Shown: positions 8,224-16,835, counted from the first letter of the stretch. The stretch: 35,309 nucleotides of DNA from Amycolatopsis antarctica (GCF_002262875.1 NZ_NKYE01000025.1:1-35309); one strand, 5' to 3'. Notes: generated from the letters alone by a model not told the origin. Translations and numbers: made by a program.

Positions 8224-9140
8224 GGGAGTTCCCCTTCCGGCAGGACCATCGTGCCGATGCCCTGCGAGGTGAAGACTTCGAGCAGTACCGAGTGCGCGAT
8301 CCGGCCGTCGATCACGTGGGCGCGGCGTACTCCGCCGCGCACCGCGCGGACACACGCCGCCATCTTCGGGATCATGCCGCTCGCCAGTCCCGGCAGCAGC
8401 GTCTCCAGCCGGGCGACGTCGATGCGATCGACCAGCGAGGAACGGTCCGGCCAGTCGGCGTAGAGCCCCTCGACGTCGGTGAGCACGACCAGTTTCTCCG
8501 CGCCGAGCGCGGCGGCCAGCGCCCCGGCCGCGGTGTCCGCGTTGACGTTGTGCACCACACCGTCCGCGTCCGGTGCCACCGTGGAGACGACCGGGATACG
8601 GCCCGCGTTGACGATGTCGAGCACCGCGTCCGGGTCGACGCCCGCGACCTCCCCGACGAGACCGATGTCGACCTGCGCGCCGTCGACAGTGGCGTGCGTG
8701 CGCTCGGCGCGGAACAGGTTCGCGTCCTCGCCGGAGATGCCGACGGCGTAGGGACCGTTCCGGTTGATCAGGCCGACCAGCTCCCGGCTGACCTGCCCGG
8801 TGAGCACCATTCGCACCACGTCCATGGTCTCCGGGGTGGTGACGCGCAGACCGCCGCGAAACTCACCCTCGATGCCGAGCCTGCTCAGCATGGAACTGAT
8901 CTGCGGGCCGCCACCGTGCACCACGACCGGCTTCAACCCGGCCAGCCGCAGGAACACCATGTCCTGTGCGAAGGCTTGCTTGAGCGCGTCGTCGACCATC
9001 GCGTTGCCGCCGTACTTCACCACGACCGTCGCGCCGTGGAACCGCTGCAGCCACGGCAGCGCCTCGATCAGTACGCCCGCCTTCTCCCCCGCGGCGGCGA
9101 TCCGTGCGTCGGCGGGGACACCCTTCCCGGTGCCCGTCAT
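8220..9140 (-). CDS. argB: Acetylglutamate kinase
   Basis: This enzyme phosphorylates N-acetylglutamate with ATP, the usual feedback-controlled step of the pathway. The 306-residue protein belongs to the amino acid kinase family. It has the N-terminal nucleotide motif VVVKYGGNAM, the substrate loop VVVHGGGPQIS, and the later stretch VVSTVAPDADG leading to NVNADTAAGALAAALGAEK. Its N-terminal extension of about 25 residues before the kinase core resembles arginine-sensitive enzymes, so arginine inhibition is likely (inference). ATG at 9140 overlaps the argJ TGA as ATGA. Confidence 0.97.
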   Translation of the reverse strand: MTGTGKGVPADARIAAAGEKAGVLIEALPWLQRFHGATVVVKYGGNAMVDDALKQAFAQDMVFLRLAGLKPVVVHGGGPQISSMLSRLGIEGEFRGGLRVTTPETMDVVRMVLTGQVSRELVGLINRNGPYAVGISGEDANLFRAERTHATVDGAQVDIGLVGEVAGVDPDAVLDIVNAGRIPVVSTVAPDADGVVHNVNADTAAGALAAALGAEKLVVLTDVEGLYADWPDRSSLVDRIDVARLETLLPGLASGMIPKMAACVRAVRGGVRRAHVIDGRIAHSVLLEVFTSQGIGTMVLPEGELP

Positions 9141-10300
9141 GTCGAGTACGCGCTGTTCTCTTCGACGTAGGCGTGTGAGAGATCCGTGGTGAGGATCGTC
9201 GCCGACTCGGCGCCGACACCGAGGTCGATCACGATCTCGATCTCCCTGCCGGACAGGTCGGCGTCGTCCCGGCTCGCGGCGGTGGTGCCCGCCGCGTACA
9301 GGATGACGCCGTTGATGCTGATCGCCAGCGTCTCCGGAGCGATGGTCGCGTCCGCCCTGCCCAGCGCCATCGCGATCCGGCCCCAGTTCGGGTCCGAACC
9401 GAACAGCGCCGTCTTCACCAGGTTGTCCTCGGCGACCGTGCGGCCCACCGCCACCGCGTCCCGTTCGCTGGCCGCGCCCCGGACGACGATGTCGACCTCC
9501 TTGGTCGCGCCCTCCGAGTCGGATCTGAGCAGGCGCACCAGTTCGGCCGCGGCCTCGGTGAGCAGCGCGGTGAAATCGGCCTCCGAGGGCGTGTGCCCGG
9601 AAGCGCCGGAGGCCAGCAGCAGCACCGTGTCGTTGGTGGAGGTGCCCCCGTCGACGTCCAGCCGGTCGAAGGTGACCCGGGTGGCCGCGCGCAGCGCGCG
9701 GTCGGCCGTGCCGGCGTCGACCACCGCATCGGTGGTGAGCACGGAGAGCATCGTGGCCAGGTCGGGGGCGAGCATGCCCGCGCCCTTGGCCAGCCCGCCG
9801 ACGCTCCAGCCGCCGGGATGGGTGTGGTGTGTCTGCTTCGGGTGGCTGTCGGTGGTCATCACCGCGGTGGCCGCGGCGAGGCCCGCTTCCGTGCCGGTGT
9901 CCAGTGCCGCCGCCGCGGTGTCCACTCCGGACAGCACCGCGTCCATCGGCAGGCGCTCGCCGATCAGGCCGGTCGAGCAGACGGCGACGTCCGCCGCACC
10001 GGCGTCCAGCACGGCGGCGACCTTCTCGGCGGTCGCGTGCGTGTCCTGGAAACCACCGGGCCCGGTGGCCGCGTTGGCGCCACCGGAGTTGAGCACGACG
10101 GCACGAAGACTGTTGTGCCGCAGGACTTCCTGCGACCACAGCACCGGGGCGGCCTTGATCACGTTGCGGGTGAAGACGCCCGCGGCGGTGAACTCAGGGC
10201 CGTCGTTGACCACCAGCGCCAGGTCCGGCCCTCCGCTGTCCTTGATCCCGGCGGAGATCCCGGCGGCCCGGAACCCGGCGGGCATGGCCACTCCCGTCAT
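9137..10300 (-). CDS. argJ: Glutamate N-acetyltransferase / ornithine acetyltransferase
   Basis: This enzyme recycles the acetyl group from N-acetylornithine to glutamate; many members can also start the pathway with acetyl-CoA. The 387-residue precursor should cleave itself before Thr183 in KGAGMLAPDLATMLS, giving alpha and beta chains with the Thr as nucleophile. Other family motifs are NSGGANAATG (71-80) and VMTTDSHPK (147-155). Having argJ and no argE or argA nearby indicates the cyclic acetyl pathway. ATG at 10300 overlaps the argC TGA (ATGA). Confidence 0.97.
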   Translation of the reverse strand: MTGVAMPAGFRAAGISAGIKDSGGPDLALVVNDGPEFTAAGVFTRNVIKAAPVLWSQEVLRHNSLRAVVLNSGGANAATGPGGFQDTHATAEKVAAVLDAGAADVAVCSTGLIGERLPMDAVLSGVDTAAAALDTGTEAGLAAATAVMTTDSHPKQTHHTHPGGWSVGGLAKGAGMLAPDLATMLSVLTTDAVVDAGTADRALRAATRVTFDRLDVDGGTSTNDTVLLLASGASGHTPSEADFTALLTEAAAELVRLLRSDSEGATKEVDIVVRGAASERDAVAVGRTVAEDNLVKTALFGSDPNWGRIAMALGRADATIAPETLAISINGVILYAAGTTAASRDDADLSGREIEIVIDLGVGAESATILTTDLSHAYVEENSAYST

Positions 10301-11325
10301 GGTGCGACTCCCGTCGTCGGCAGGCCGGCGCCCTCGGGCAGGCCCAGCGCGAGGTTGATGGACTGCACCGCGCCACCGGCGGTGCCCTTGGTCAGGTTGT
10401 CGAGAGCGGCGACGACGACCAGCCTGCCCGCGTCCGCGTCCACCGACACCTGCACGGCGACGTTGTTCGATCCGACGGTCGCCGCGGTGGCGGGCCAGGT
10501 GCCCTCGGGCAGCACCCGCACGAACGGCTCGCCGTCGAACGCCTTCTCGTAGGCGGCGCGCACGCCTGCGGCGTCCACGCCGGGACGCAACGGGGCGGAG
10601 GCGGTGGTGAGGATCCCCCGTGGCATCGGCGCCAGCACGGGGGTGAACGACACGGCCACCGGCTCACCCGCGACGGCGCTGAGGTTCTGCACGAACTCCG
10701 GCGTGTGCCGGTGCGCGCCGGCGACCCCGTAGGCGCTGGCCGAACCCATCACCTCGGAGCCGAGCAGGTTGGGCCGCAAGGCCTTGCCCGCGCCGGAGCT
10801 GCCGGTGACCGACACGACGGTGACCTCCGGAAGGACCAGGCCCGCCGCCAGCGCCGGGGCGAGCGCGATCGTCCCGCCGGTCGGGAAGCAGCCGGGCACC
10901 GCGATCCGCTTCGCACCCGCCAGCCGCTCACGTGCCCCGGGCAGTTCCGGCAGCCCGTAGGGCCAGGTGCCCGCGTGGTCTCCCCCATACCAGCGCTGCC
11001 AGTCCGCGGCGGAGCTCAGCCGGTGGTCGGCACCGAGATCGACCACCAGCACGTCCGGCCCGAGACTCGCCGCGAGCGTCGCCGAGTGGCCGTGCGGCAG
11101 TGCGAGGCAGACGATGTCGTGGCCGGCCAGGGTCTCGTCGGAGGTCTCGGCCAGCACCCGGTCGGCGAGCGGCACGAGGTGCGGCTGGTGCTGCCCGAGT
11201 GGGGTGCCCGCACTGCTGGCCGCGGTGAGGGTGCCGATCGTCAGGTCGGGATGGCCGAGCAGCAGGCGGAGCAGTTCTCCGCCCGCGTACCCACTCGCTC
11301 CGGCCACAGCCACCGTGAAGGTCAT
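10297..11325 (-). CDS. argC: N-acetyl-gamma-glutamyl-phosphate reductase
   Basis: First gene of the arginine operon; it reduces N-acetylglutamyl phosphate to the semialdehyde with NADPH. The 342-residue protein has the Rossmann start VAVAGASGYAGGELLRL and the catalytic Cys146 in PGCFPTG. ATG at 11325 is chosen because the protein then begins MTFTVAVAGASGYAG. There is no Shine-Dalgarno in front of it. Instead a -10 box ends seven bases upstream, so the message probably starts at or next to the ATG and is leaderless. The operator for ArgR covers the start codon (see the promoter entry). Confidence 0.97.
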   Translation of the reverse strand: MTFTVAVAGASGYAGGELLRLLLGHPDLTIGTLTAASSAGTPLGQHQPHLVPLADRVLAETSDETLAGHDIVCLALPHGHSATLAASLGPDVLVVDLGADHRLSSAADWQRWYGGDHAGTWPYGLPELPGARERLAGAKRIAVPGCFPTGGTIALAPALAAGLVLPEVTVVSVTGSSGAGKALRPNLLGSEVMGSASAYGVAGAHRHTPEFVQNLSAVAGEPVAVSFTPVLAPMPRGILTTASAPLRPGVDAAGVRAAYEKAFDGEPFVRVLPEGTWPATAATVGSNNVAVQVSVDADAGRLVVVAALDNLTKGTAGGAVQSINLALGLPEGAGLPTTGVAP

Positions 11326-11342
11326 GCGAATGATTATGCATG
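11323..11342 (-). promoter_or_regulatory. ARG box, ArgR operator
   Basis: The imperfect palindrome CATGCATAATCATTCGCATG (minus strand) has matching CATGC/GCATG ends and an AT-rich centre, resembling actinomycete ARG boxes. It covers the -10 element, the presumed transcription start and the argC ATG itself. ArgR bound here would block RNA polymerase directly. Only one clear copy is seen, whereas many arg operators have two. Confidence 0.6.
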
Positions 11343-11361
11343 ACGACGCAAGACCAACCAA
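11333..11361 (-). promoter_or_regulatory. argC operon promoter (leaderless)
   Basis: On the minus strand TTGGTT (plus 11356-11361) and CATAAT (plus 11333-11338) are separated by exactly 17 bases, matching a primary-sigma promoter. The -10 box is followed by CATTCGC and then the argC ATG, so transcription should begin at or within a base or two of the start codon. No ribosome-binding site is present, which fits a leaderless message, a common type in actinobacteria. Confidence 0.6.
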
Positions 11362-11418
11362 ACATGGGGCGGGCCCGTCCGAGATTCTGCGACGACACGG
11401 TCTGAGGTGCAGTCGGGC

Positions 11419-11480
11419 GAAGGCCTCCCCTGTGCGGAGTGGAGCTGTCTAGGAACCGCTCCGGCACCTGGGAGGCCTTC
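11419..11480. repeat. Long imperfect palindrome next to transposase remnant
   Basis: GAAGGCCTCCC at 11419-11429 and its exact complement at 11470-11480 form 11-bp arms. Inside, GTGCGGAG and CTCCGGCAC (one bulge) extend the stem, leaving a loop of about 19 bases. The right arm ends immediately before the GTG of the transposase fragment. It may be the sub-terminal regulatory hairpin or the end of the lost insertion sequence, or a terminator. The surrounding 11343-11480 holds no gene. Confidence 0.5.
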
Positions 11481-11564
11481 GTGTCCCACGCTACTCATGC
11501 CAACGCGGCTCTGACTCCTCGCGGGCGTCGTCGACTTGCACGTTCGATCGTCGATGACGGCTGG
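11481..11564 (+). pseudogene. IS481-family transposase, N-terminal remnant
   Basis: A GTG at 11481 opens a frame reading VSHATHANAALTPRGRRRLA and then RSIVDDGW. This closely resembles the start of IS481-family (DDE) transposases of actinomycetes, which begin MSHANA.LTPR and continue through a DGWP helix-turn-helix. After Trp28 (11564) the similarity stops, eight bases before the end of the HD-domain gene on the other strand. Everything downstream (catalytic core, right end) is missing, so this is a truncated relic. Confidence 0.6.
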
Positions 11565-11571
11565 CTGTTGA

Positions 11572-12132
11572 TCACCGGTCGCGCCACGCCAGCGGCGATA
11601 CGCTGACCGCGGCCTCCGCGATGTTCCGACCGGTGTCTGTGGTCAGGCCGTCGAGCGCGCTGTTGATCCAGCCGTCGATGCGGTGGACGCCGAGGTCGCG
11701 GTACTCAATGGCCTGCAGCAGCATTTCGAGCTTGTCGGCGTCTCGTGCGCACCGTGCTTCCAGGCTGTGGGCCGCCTCGTATTCGGCGACGGCGGACCGC
11801 ACTGTGTCACGGCTGGCGCCGGGCAGTCTGGTGGTCTGGTCGGCGGTGATCTGTTCGGGGTCGGGCTTGGACAGGTATGGCTTCACCATGTGCGGCAGGT
11901 CGCCGGTGCGGGTCTCCTGGGTGTCATGCCACAGCGCCAGGTACGCCGCTCGTTCCGGTGAGCCGCCTTCCTCGGCGGCGAGCAGTGCGGCGAGCTGGCT
12001 CACCCGCATGGTGTGCTCGGCGACGGACTCGGGGTCGCGGACGCCGGCGTGCCACCACCCGGATCGGCGGATACGTTTCAACACCCCCAGTTCGTAACCG
12101 AACGCGGCGAGTCCTTCGGCGGCATCTGACAA
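11572..12132 (-). CDS. HD-domain hydrolase, YfbR/HDDC2-like 5'-deoxynucleotidase
   Basis: A 186-residue member of the HD phosphohydrolase superfamily, closest in pattern to YfbR/HDDC2 5'-nucleotidases that dephosphorylate deoxynucleoside monophosphates. The metal ligands are seen as His in ESVAEHTMRVSQLA, the His-Asp pair in LWHDTQETRTGDLPH, and the second Asp in RDADKLEMLLQ. The start is TTG at 12132, preceded after seven bases by GGAGGG (12140-12145); the open frame extends further upstream but without conserved sequence. It stands alone between pheT and an IS481 remnant and breaks an otherwise conserved neighbourhood, so it is probably an inserted gene. Substrate is inferred only from family. 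Confidence 0.75.
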   Translation of the reverse strand: MSDAAEGLAAFGYELGVLKRIRRSGWWHAGVRDPESVAEHTMRVSQLAALLAAEEGGSPERAAYLALWHDTQETRTGDLPHMVKPYLSKPDPEQITADQTTRLPGASRDTVRSAVAEYEAAHSLEARCARDADKLEMLLQAIEYRDLGVHRIDGWINSALDGLTTDTGRNIAEAAVSVSPLAWRDR

Positions 12133-12281
12133 CTGGGATCCCTCCGCCCTATCGGTCGGCGAGCCGGATGGCGTACGCCAGGCCCGACACTCCGTCTCGG
12201 ACTCGTCGTCCTGGTGCCTGGTCGATGCCCCCGCCAATCCGCCTGGACGAACGGGGGCATCGCGCGAGGGAGGGTGGCGAG

Positions 12282-14804
12282 TCAGGCGCGCAAGGCCGCG
12301 CCGAAACGCTCCTTCGCCCCGGCGACGGCCGAGTCACGCGCCGCGGAGGCCTCCTCGACGGTGAGGGTGCGATCCGGCGCCCGGAACCGGAGCTTGTAGG
12401 CCAGCGAACGCTTGCCCTCGCCCACCTGGTCACCGGTGTAGGTGTCGAACAGTGCGACGTTCTCCAGCAGCTCACCGCCACCGGAGCGCAGCACCTCCGC
12501 CAGCTCCGCCGCCGGCACGCCGTCGGGGACCACGAGCGCGACGTCCTGCAGCACCGGCGGATACGCCGACACGGCCGGGGCGGGCCTGCCCTCGGGGAAC
12601 GGGACCGCGTCCAGGTCGAGCTCCATCGCGCAGGTGCGCTTCGGCAACCCGAGCGCCTCGACGACCTTGGGGTGCAGCTCCCCCGCGTGGCCGACCGTCC
12701 GGCCTTCCGCCCGCAGTTCGGCGCAACGGCCGGGATGCCACGGCAGCAGGTCGGCGGCGCGGACCTCCAGTTCGATCCGTCCGGCGGCGGCCACCGTGCG
12801 CGCGGCCTCGATCGCGTCGGCCCAGCCGGCCTGTTCGCCCGGACCCCACCAGCCGGAGCGCGAGCGCTCCCCGGTGAGCACCACGGCGACGTGCGACGGC
12901 TGCGCGGGAACAGCAGCCTCCAGCGCGGCCAGTTCCTCCGCCGTGGGCCGCCGGTCCACGCCGAGCACGGGCATGGCCGGGATGGTCTCCCCCGGCAGCA
13001 CGACCTGGCCGACGTGGAACAGCGAGACGTCACGGAAACCACGAGAAGTGTTGCGCTGCAAGGCTTCCAGTAGGCCGGGCAGCAGGGAGGTGGCGAGCTG
13101 GGCCTTGTCGGCCTCCAGCGGGTTGGCCACCGTGACGCCCCGCCTGCGCGGATCGTCGGCCGGGAGACCGAAGTCGTCCCACACGGCCGGGTCGACGAAC
13201 GGGAAGGGCAGCACCTCGACGTAACCGGACTCGGCGAGCGAACGCGCCACCGAGCGGCGGCGGCGCTGCGACTCGGTCAGGCCCGCTCCCGCGGGGGCTG
13301 CGGGCACCGTGGCGGGAATGCTGTCGTAGCCCTCCAGCCGCAGTACCTCCTCGACGAGGTCGGCTGCCTGTACGAGATCGCCGCGCCAGCTCGGCGGGAC
13401 GGCCGTCACCAGGGCGGTGCCGTCGTCACCGGTACCGACCGTCACGCGGCAACCCACCTGGGCCAGCCGCTTCACCGTCACCCCTCGCTCGTAGCGCACG
13501 CCCGCGACCCGGTCCGGCAGGTTGATCGGCATGGTCACCGGGGGGTGCGCGGGCGGCGCTCCCTCGTCGGTACGGCCGGGACGGATGCCGCCGTCGCCGT
13601 ACTGGCGCAGCAGCCGCGCCGCCAGTTCCGTCGCCGCGGCGCAGAGCTGCGGGTCGGTGAACCGCTCGAGCCGCTTGGCGGCCTCGGAGAACAGCTTGTG
13701 CCGCCGGGCGGTCCGGCTGATCGAGGCCGGGTCCCAGTGGGCGGCCTCGATCAGCACGTCGGTGCTGTCCGCGGTGATCTCCGTGCTCGCGCCGCCCATC
13801 GTGCCCGCCAGCGAGATGACACCGCTGTCGTCGGCGATGACGATGTCGTCCGCGTCGAGTTCGCGTTCGGTCTCGTCGAGGGTGGTGAGCTTCTCACCCG
13901 CCTTCGCCCTGCGCACGACCAGCTCACCCTGGACCGCGCCCGTGTCGAAGGCGTGCAGCGGATGGCCCAGCTCGAGCATCACGTAGTTCGTCACGTCGAC
14001 GGCCAGCGAGATCGGCCGGATCCCGGCCAGCAGCAGCCTGCGACGCATCCACCACGGGGTGGGCGCGCCCGCGTCGAGGCCGGTGACCCTGCGCAGCACG
14101 AACCGCGAGCAGCCCTCGCTGTCCTCGACGGTGACCGGCCAGGCGTCGCCCTCCGCTTCCGGCAGGTCGACCTGGGCCGGGTCGCCGAAGGGGGCGTCCA
14201 GCGCGCAGGCGAGTTCCCGGGCGAGACCACGGATCGACAGCGCGTATCCGCGGTCTGGGGTGGGCGTGAGTTCGATGACCGTGTCGTCGAGCCCCAGCAC
14301 CTCCGTGGCGTCGTCACCGGGACCGGCGGTGGCGGGCGGCAGCACCAGGATGCCCGCGTGGTCCTCGCCGATGCCCAGCTCGCGGACCGAGCAGATCATG
14401 CCCTCGCTGGTGCGTCCGTAGGTTTCCCGGGCGGCGATCGAGAAACCGCCGGGCAGCACCGCCCCGGGCAGCGCGACGACGACGAGGTCGCCCTCGGCGA
14501 AATTGGTGGCACCGCAGACGATGCCGTTGGTCCTGGGGCGGCCGGGATCCTCGGAATCCTCGTCGCGTTCGGCCGGATCGCCGTCGCCGACCTCGACGCG
14601 GCAGAAGCGGATCGGCTTCTTGAAACCGGTCAGCTCCTCGATCTCCGCGACCCTGCCGACCACGAGTGGGCCGGTGACCTGTCCGAGCGGGGCGACCTCG
14701 TCGACCTCGATGCCGATGCGGACGAAGGCGTCTGCCAGCTCCTGCGCTCCGGTGGTCTCACCCAGGTCGAGATGCTGGGTCAGCCAGCTCACGGGAACTC
14801 GCAC
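12282..14804 (-). CDS. pheT: Phenylalanyl-tRNA synthetase beta chain
   Basis: Large subunit of the alpha2-beta2 synthetase that charges tRNA-Phe. The 840-residue protein carries an N-terminal EMAP/tRNA-binding domain (about residues 40-160, with NGIVCGATNF and the following GEGMICS-like segment SEGMICSVRELG). It continues with B3/B4 editing-type and B5 domains, a catalytic-like core, and a C-terminal ferredoxin-fold anticodon-binding domain (about 745-838). The editing domain removes Tyr-tRNA-Phe in this family. GTG at 14804 follows the pheS TGA without a gap, so the two chains are translationally coupled. Confidence 0.97.
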   Translation of the reverse strand: MRVPVSWLTQHLDLGETTGAQELADAFVRIGIEVDEVAPLGQVTGPLVVGRVAEIEELTGFKKPIRFCRVEVGDGDPAERDEDSEDPGRPRTNGIVCGATNFAEGDLVVVALPGAVLPGGFSIAARETYGRTSEGMICSVRELGIGEDHAGILVLPPATAGPGDDATEVLGLDDTVIELTPTPDRGYALSIRGLARELACALDAPFGDPAQVDLPEAEGDAWPVTVEDSEGCSRFVLRRVTGLDAGAPTPWWMRRRLLLAGIRPISLAVDVTNYVMLELGHPLHAFDTGAVQGELVVRRAKAGEKLTTLDETERELDADDIVIADDSGVISLAGTMGGASTEITADSTDVLIEAAHWDPASISRTARRHKLFSEAAKRLERFTDPQLCAAATELAARLLRQYGDGGIRPGRTDEGAPPAHPPVTMPINLPDRVAGVRYERGVTVKRLAQVGCRVTVGTGDDGTALVTAVPPSWRGDLVQAADLVEEVLRLEGYDSIPATVPAAPAGAGLTESQRRRRSVARSLAESGYVEVLPFPFVDPAVWDDFGLPADDPRRRGVTVANPLEADKAQLATSLLPGLLEALQRNTSRGFRDVSLFHVGQVVLPGETIPAMPVLGVDRRPTAEELAALEAAVPAQPSHVAVVLTGERSRSGWWGPGEQAGWADAIEAARTVAAAGRIELEVRAADLLPWHPGRCAELRAEGRTVGHAGELHPKVVEALGLPKRTCAMELDLDAVPFPEGRPAPAVSAYPPVLQDVALVVPDGVPAAELAEVLRSGGGELLENVALFDTYTGDQVGEGKRSLAYKLRFRAPDRTLTVEEASAARDSAVAGAKERFGAALRA

Positions 14805-15878
14805 TCACGCCTCCGTTCCGAAAGGAAGGGTGAACCTGATGTCACCCTCCACCATGTCCCGCATGTCGGGGATGCCGTTGCGGAACTGGAGGGTGCGCTC
14901 CAGTCCCATGCCGAAGGCGAACCCGGAGTACACCTCGGGATCGACCCCGCAAGCCCGCAGCACGTTCGGGTTGACCATGCCGCATCCGCCCCACTCGACC
15001 CAGCCCGCGCCGCCCTTCTTCTCCTCGAACCAGACGTCCACCTCCGCGGACGGCTCGGTGAACGGGAAGAAGTGCGGGCGCAGCCGGGTCTTCGTCTTAT
15101 CGCCGAACATGGCGCGCGCGAACAGGTCGAGCGTGCCCTTGAGGTCGGCCATCGTGATGCCCTTGTCCACGGCGAGGCCCTCGACCTGGGAGAAGACGGG
15201 CGTGTGCGTGGAGTCGAGTTCGTCGGTGCGGTACGTGCGGCCGGGGCAGACCACGTACACCGGCGGATCGCGGCGCAGCAGCGTTCGCGCCTGCACCGGC
15301 GAGGTGTGCGTGCGCAGCACCAGGCCGGAGTCCTCGGGGGTGACGTAGAACGTGTCCTGCATCTGCCGGGCAGGGTGGTCCTTGCCGAAGTTCAGCGCGT
15401 CGAAGTTGAACCACTCGGCCTCGAGTTCCGGACCGTCGGCGACCTCGTAACCCATGGCGACGAAGATGTCGGCGACGCGGTCGGCGGTGGTGGCGACGGG
15501 ATGCCGGGCGCCGCGGGGAATCCGGTCCCACGGCAGGGAGACGTCGACCGCCTCCTCGCGCAGCACCCGTTCGTCACGTTCGGCGCGCAGGCCCGCCAGC
15601 CGCGCGTCGTAGGCGGCCTGGATCTTCTGCCGCGCCTCGTTGACGAGTTTGCCCGCCTCGGCCTTGCGCTGCTTGGGCAGCGCGCCGATCTCCCGGCGGG
15701 CGAGCAGCAGCGGGGAGCTGTCCCCGAGGTGGGCCGGTTTCACGGCGGCGAGCGCCTCGAGGTCGGCCGCCGCGGCGAACGCGGTCGCGGCCTTCTCGGT
15801 CGCGGCCTCGAGCGTCTCCGGCGCGAGCGCGCCGGACGCCGTGTCCGTGGTGTCCTGCTTGTCGTTGTCTGGCGACAT
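14805..15878 (-). CDS. pheS: Phenylalanyl-tRNA synthetase alpha chain
   Basis: Catalytic chain of the class II PheRS. The 357-residue protein has an N-terminal coiled coil (about residues 60-105) for tRNA binding. Class II motif 2 surroundings HPARQMQDTFYV lie at 168-179, and motif 3 GMGLERTLQFRNGIPDMRD near the C-terminus. ATG at 15878 gives MSPDNDKQDTTDTASG, a poorly conserved acidic/Thr-rich leader of ~18 residues; the conserved part starts around ETLEAATEKA. A stem-loop lies in the 112-base gap upstream. Followed directly by pheT. Confidence 0.97.
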   Translation of the reverse strand: MSPDNDKQDTTDTASGALAPETLEAATEKAATAFAAAADLEALAAVKPAHLGDSSPLLLARREIGALPKQRKAEAGKLVNEARQKIQAAYDARLAGLRAERDERVLREEAVDVSLPWDRIPRGARHPVATTADRVADIFVAMGYEVADGPELEAEWFNFDALNFGKDHPARQMQDTFYVTPEDSGLVLRTHTSPVQARTLLRRDPPVYVVCPGRTYRTDELDSTHTPVFSQVEGLAVDKGITMADLKGTLDLFARAMFGDKTKTRLRPHFFPFTEPSAEVDVWFEEKKGGAGWVEWGGCGMVNPNVLRACGVDPEVYSGFAFGMGLERTLQFRNGIPDMRDMVEGDIRFTLPFGTEA

Positions 15879-15902
15879 CGTGGTGGAGCCAACTCCCTCG
15901 GC

Positions 15903-15951
15903 GTCCGCTGGGCCCGATCCGCGTCGCGCGCAGGTGCGCGCGTGGGCGGAC
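15903..15951 (-). promoter_or_regulatory. Stem-loop in the pheS 5' leader
   Basis: GTCCGC (15903-15908) pairs with GCGGAC (15946-15951), and inside it CGCGCGCA (15925-15932) with TGCGCGCG (15935-15942). A TAGAAT (minus strand, about 15961-15966) could be a -10 box for pheST. The hairpin would then lie in the untranslated leader. No Phe-rich leader peptide or T-box core was found, so its role, if any, is open. Confidence 0.35.
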
Positions 15952-15990
15952 AGCAGCAGATTCTAAGTGATCGCCCTGGTGACGCTCGGA

Positions 15991-16830
15991 TCACCCTCGG
16001 CGGGCGGCACCCGCTCCGGCCATCGCGCTCGCGTAGAGGCAGACGGCGGCCGCGGTGGCGAGATTGAGACTCTCGGCCCGGCCGTAGATCGGTACCCGGA
16101 CGGTGTGGTCGGCGCGGGCCAGCACCTCGGCGGGAAGGCCGTGTGCCTCGTTGCCGAGCAGCCAGGCACTCGGCGACGCCAGGCCCCCGTGCCCGGCGAG
16201 CCCGTCCTCCAGCGCGTGCTCGGCGTGCCCGTCGGCGGCGAGCAGCCGGAGTCCGGCCGCGGAGCAGGCGGTGAGCACGTCCTCGACCTCGCGGCCGCGG
16301 GCCACCGGAAGATGGAACAGGCTGCCGGTGGAGGCCCGCACGCACTTGCCGTTGTGCACGTCCACGGAGTCGCCCGCGAACAGCACGGCATCGGCACCGG
16401 CGGCGTCGGCCACCCGCAGCACGGTCCCGGCGTTGCCGGGGTCGGCGACGCCGACGAGCACCGCGACCAGTCGCGGAGCGCCTGCCAGCGCTTCGGCCAG
16501 TGGCACTTCGACGGTATCGCAGACGGCCGCGATGCCTTGCGGCGTCACGGTTTCCGAGAGCAACTCGGCGGCCCGTGCGTCGATCGCCGAGACCCGGGCC
16601 CCGATCGCGTCCGCCTCCCGCACCAGTTCACCGTGCCGGCGCGTGGCGGGTTCGGTGACGAACAGCTCGTGCACCCGGCCATGCCGCAGCGCCTCGCGCA
16701 CGGCCTGCGCGCCCTCGGCGAGGAAGCGGCCGGACTCGGTGCGGCCGGAGCGGGTGGTGAGCCTGCGCGCGGCAACGACCCGGGGTGTCTTGTGCGTGCA
16801 CAGGACATCCCCGGGTCGTTCCCGGTTCAC
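15991..16830 (-). CDS. SpoU/TrmH-family RNA 2'-O-methyltransferase (TsnR-like)
   Basis: A SAM-dependent methyltransferase of the SPOUT class that methylates a ribose 2'-OH in rRNA or tRNA. The 279-residue protein has an N-terminal substrate-binding domain (about residues 15-105). The three SpoU motifs follow: DPGNAGTVLR at 130-139, LLGNEAHGLP near 223-232 and VPIYGRAESLN near 246-256, which form the knotted SAM site. The start is GTG at 16830, five bases after the rplT stop, and the gene runs with infC-rpmI-rplT. The same position next to rplT is held by tsnR in other actinobacteria. The exact target nucleotide cannot be told. Confidence 0.9.
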   Translation of the reverse strand: MNRERPGDVLCTHKTPRVVAARRLTTRSGRTESGRFLAEGAQAVREALRHGRVHELFVTEPATRRHGELVREADAIGARVSAIDARAAELLSETVTPQGIAAVCDTVEVPLAEALAGAPRLVAVLVGVADPGNAGTVLRVADAAGADAVLFAGDSVDVHNGKCVRASTGSLFHLPVARGREVEDVLTACSAAGLRLLAADGHAEHALEDGLAGHGGLASPSAWLLGNEAHGLPAEVLARADHTVRVPIYGRAESLNLATAAAVCLYASAMAGAGAARRG

Positions 16831-16835
16831 GTGTG

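Noticed and set aside
8220..10139. 639-residue frame that would fuse an extra domain to ArgB
   Set aside because: The extension is the shadow of argJ; ArgB starts at 9140 with an ATGA overlap.
13545..16067. 840-residue plus-strand open frame opposite pheT/pheS
   Set aside because: Antisense to two clear synthetase genes; no domain is recognisable.
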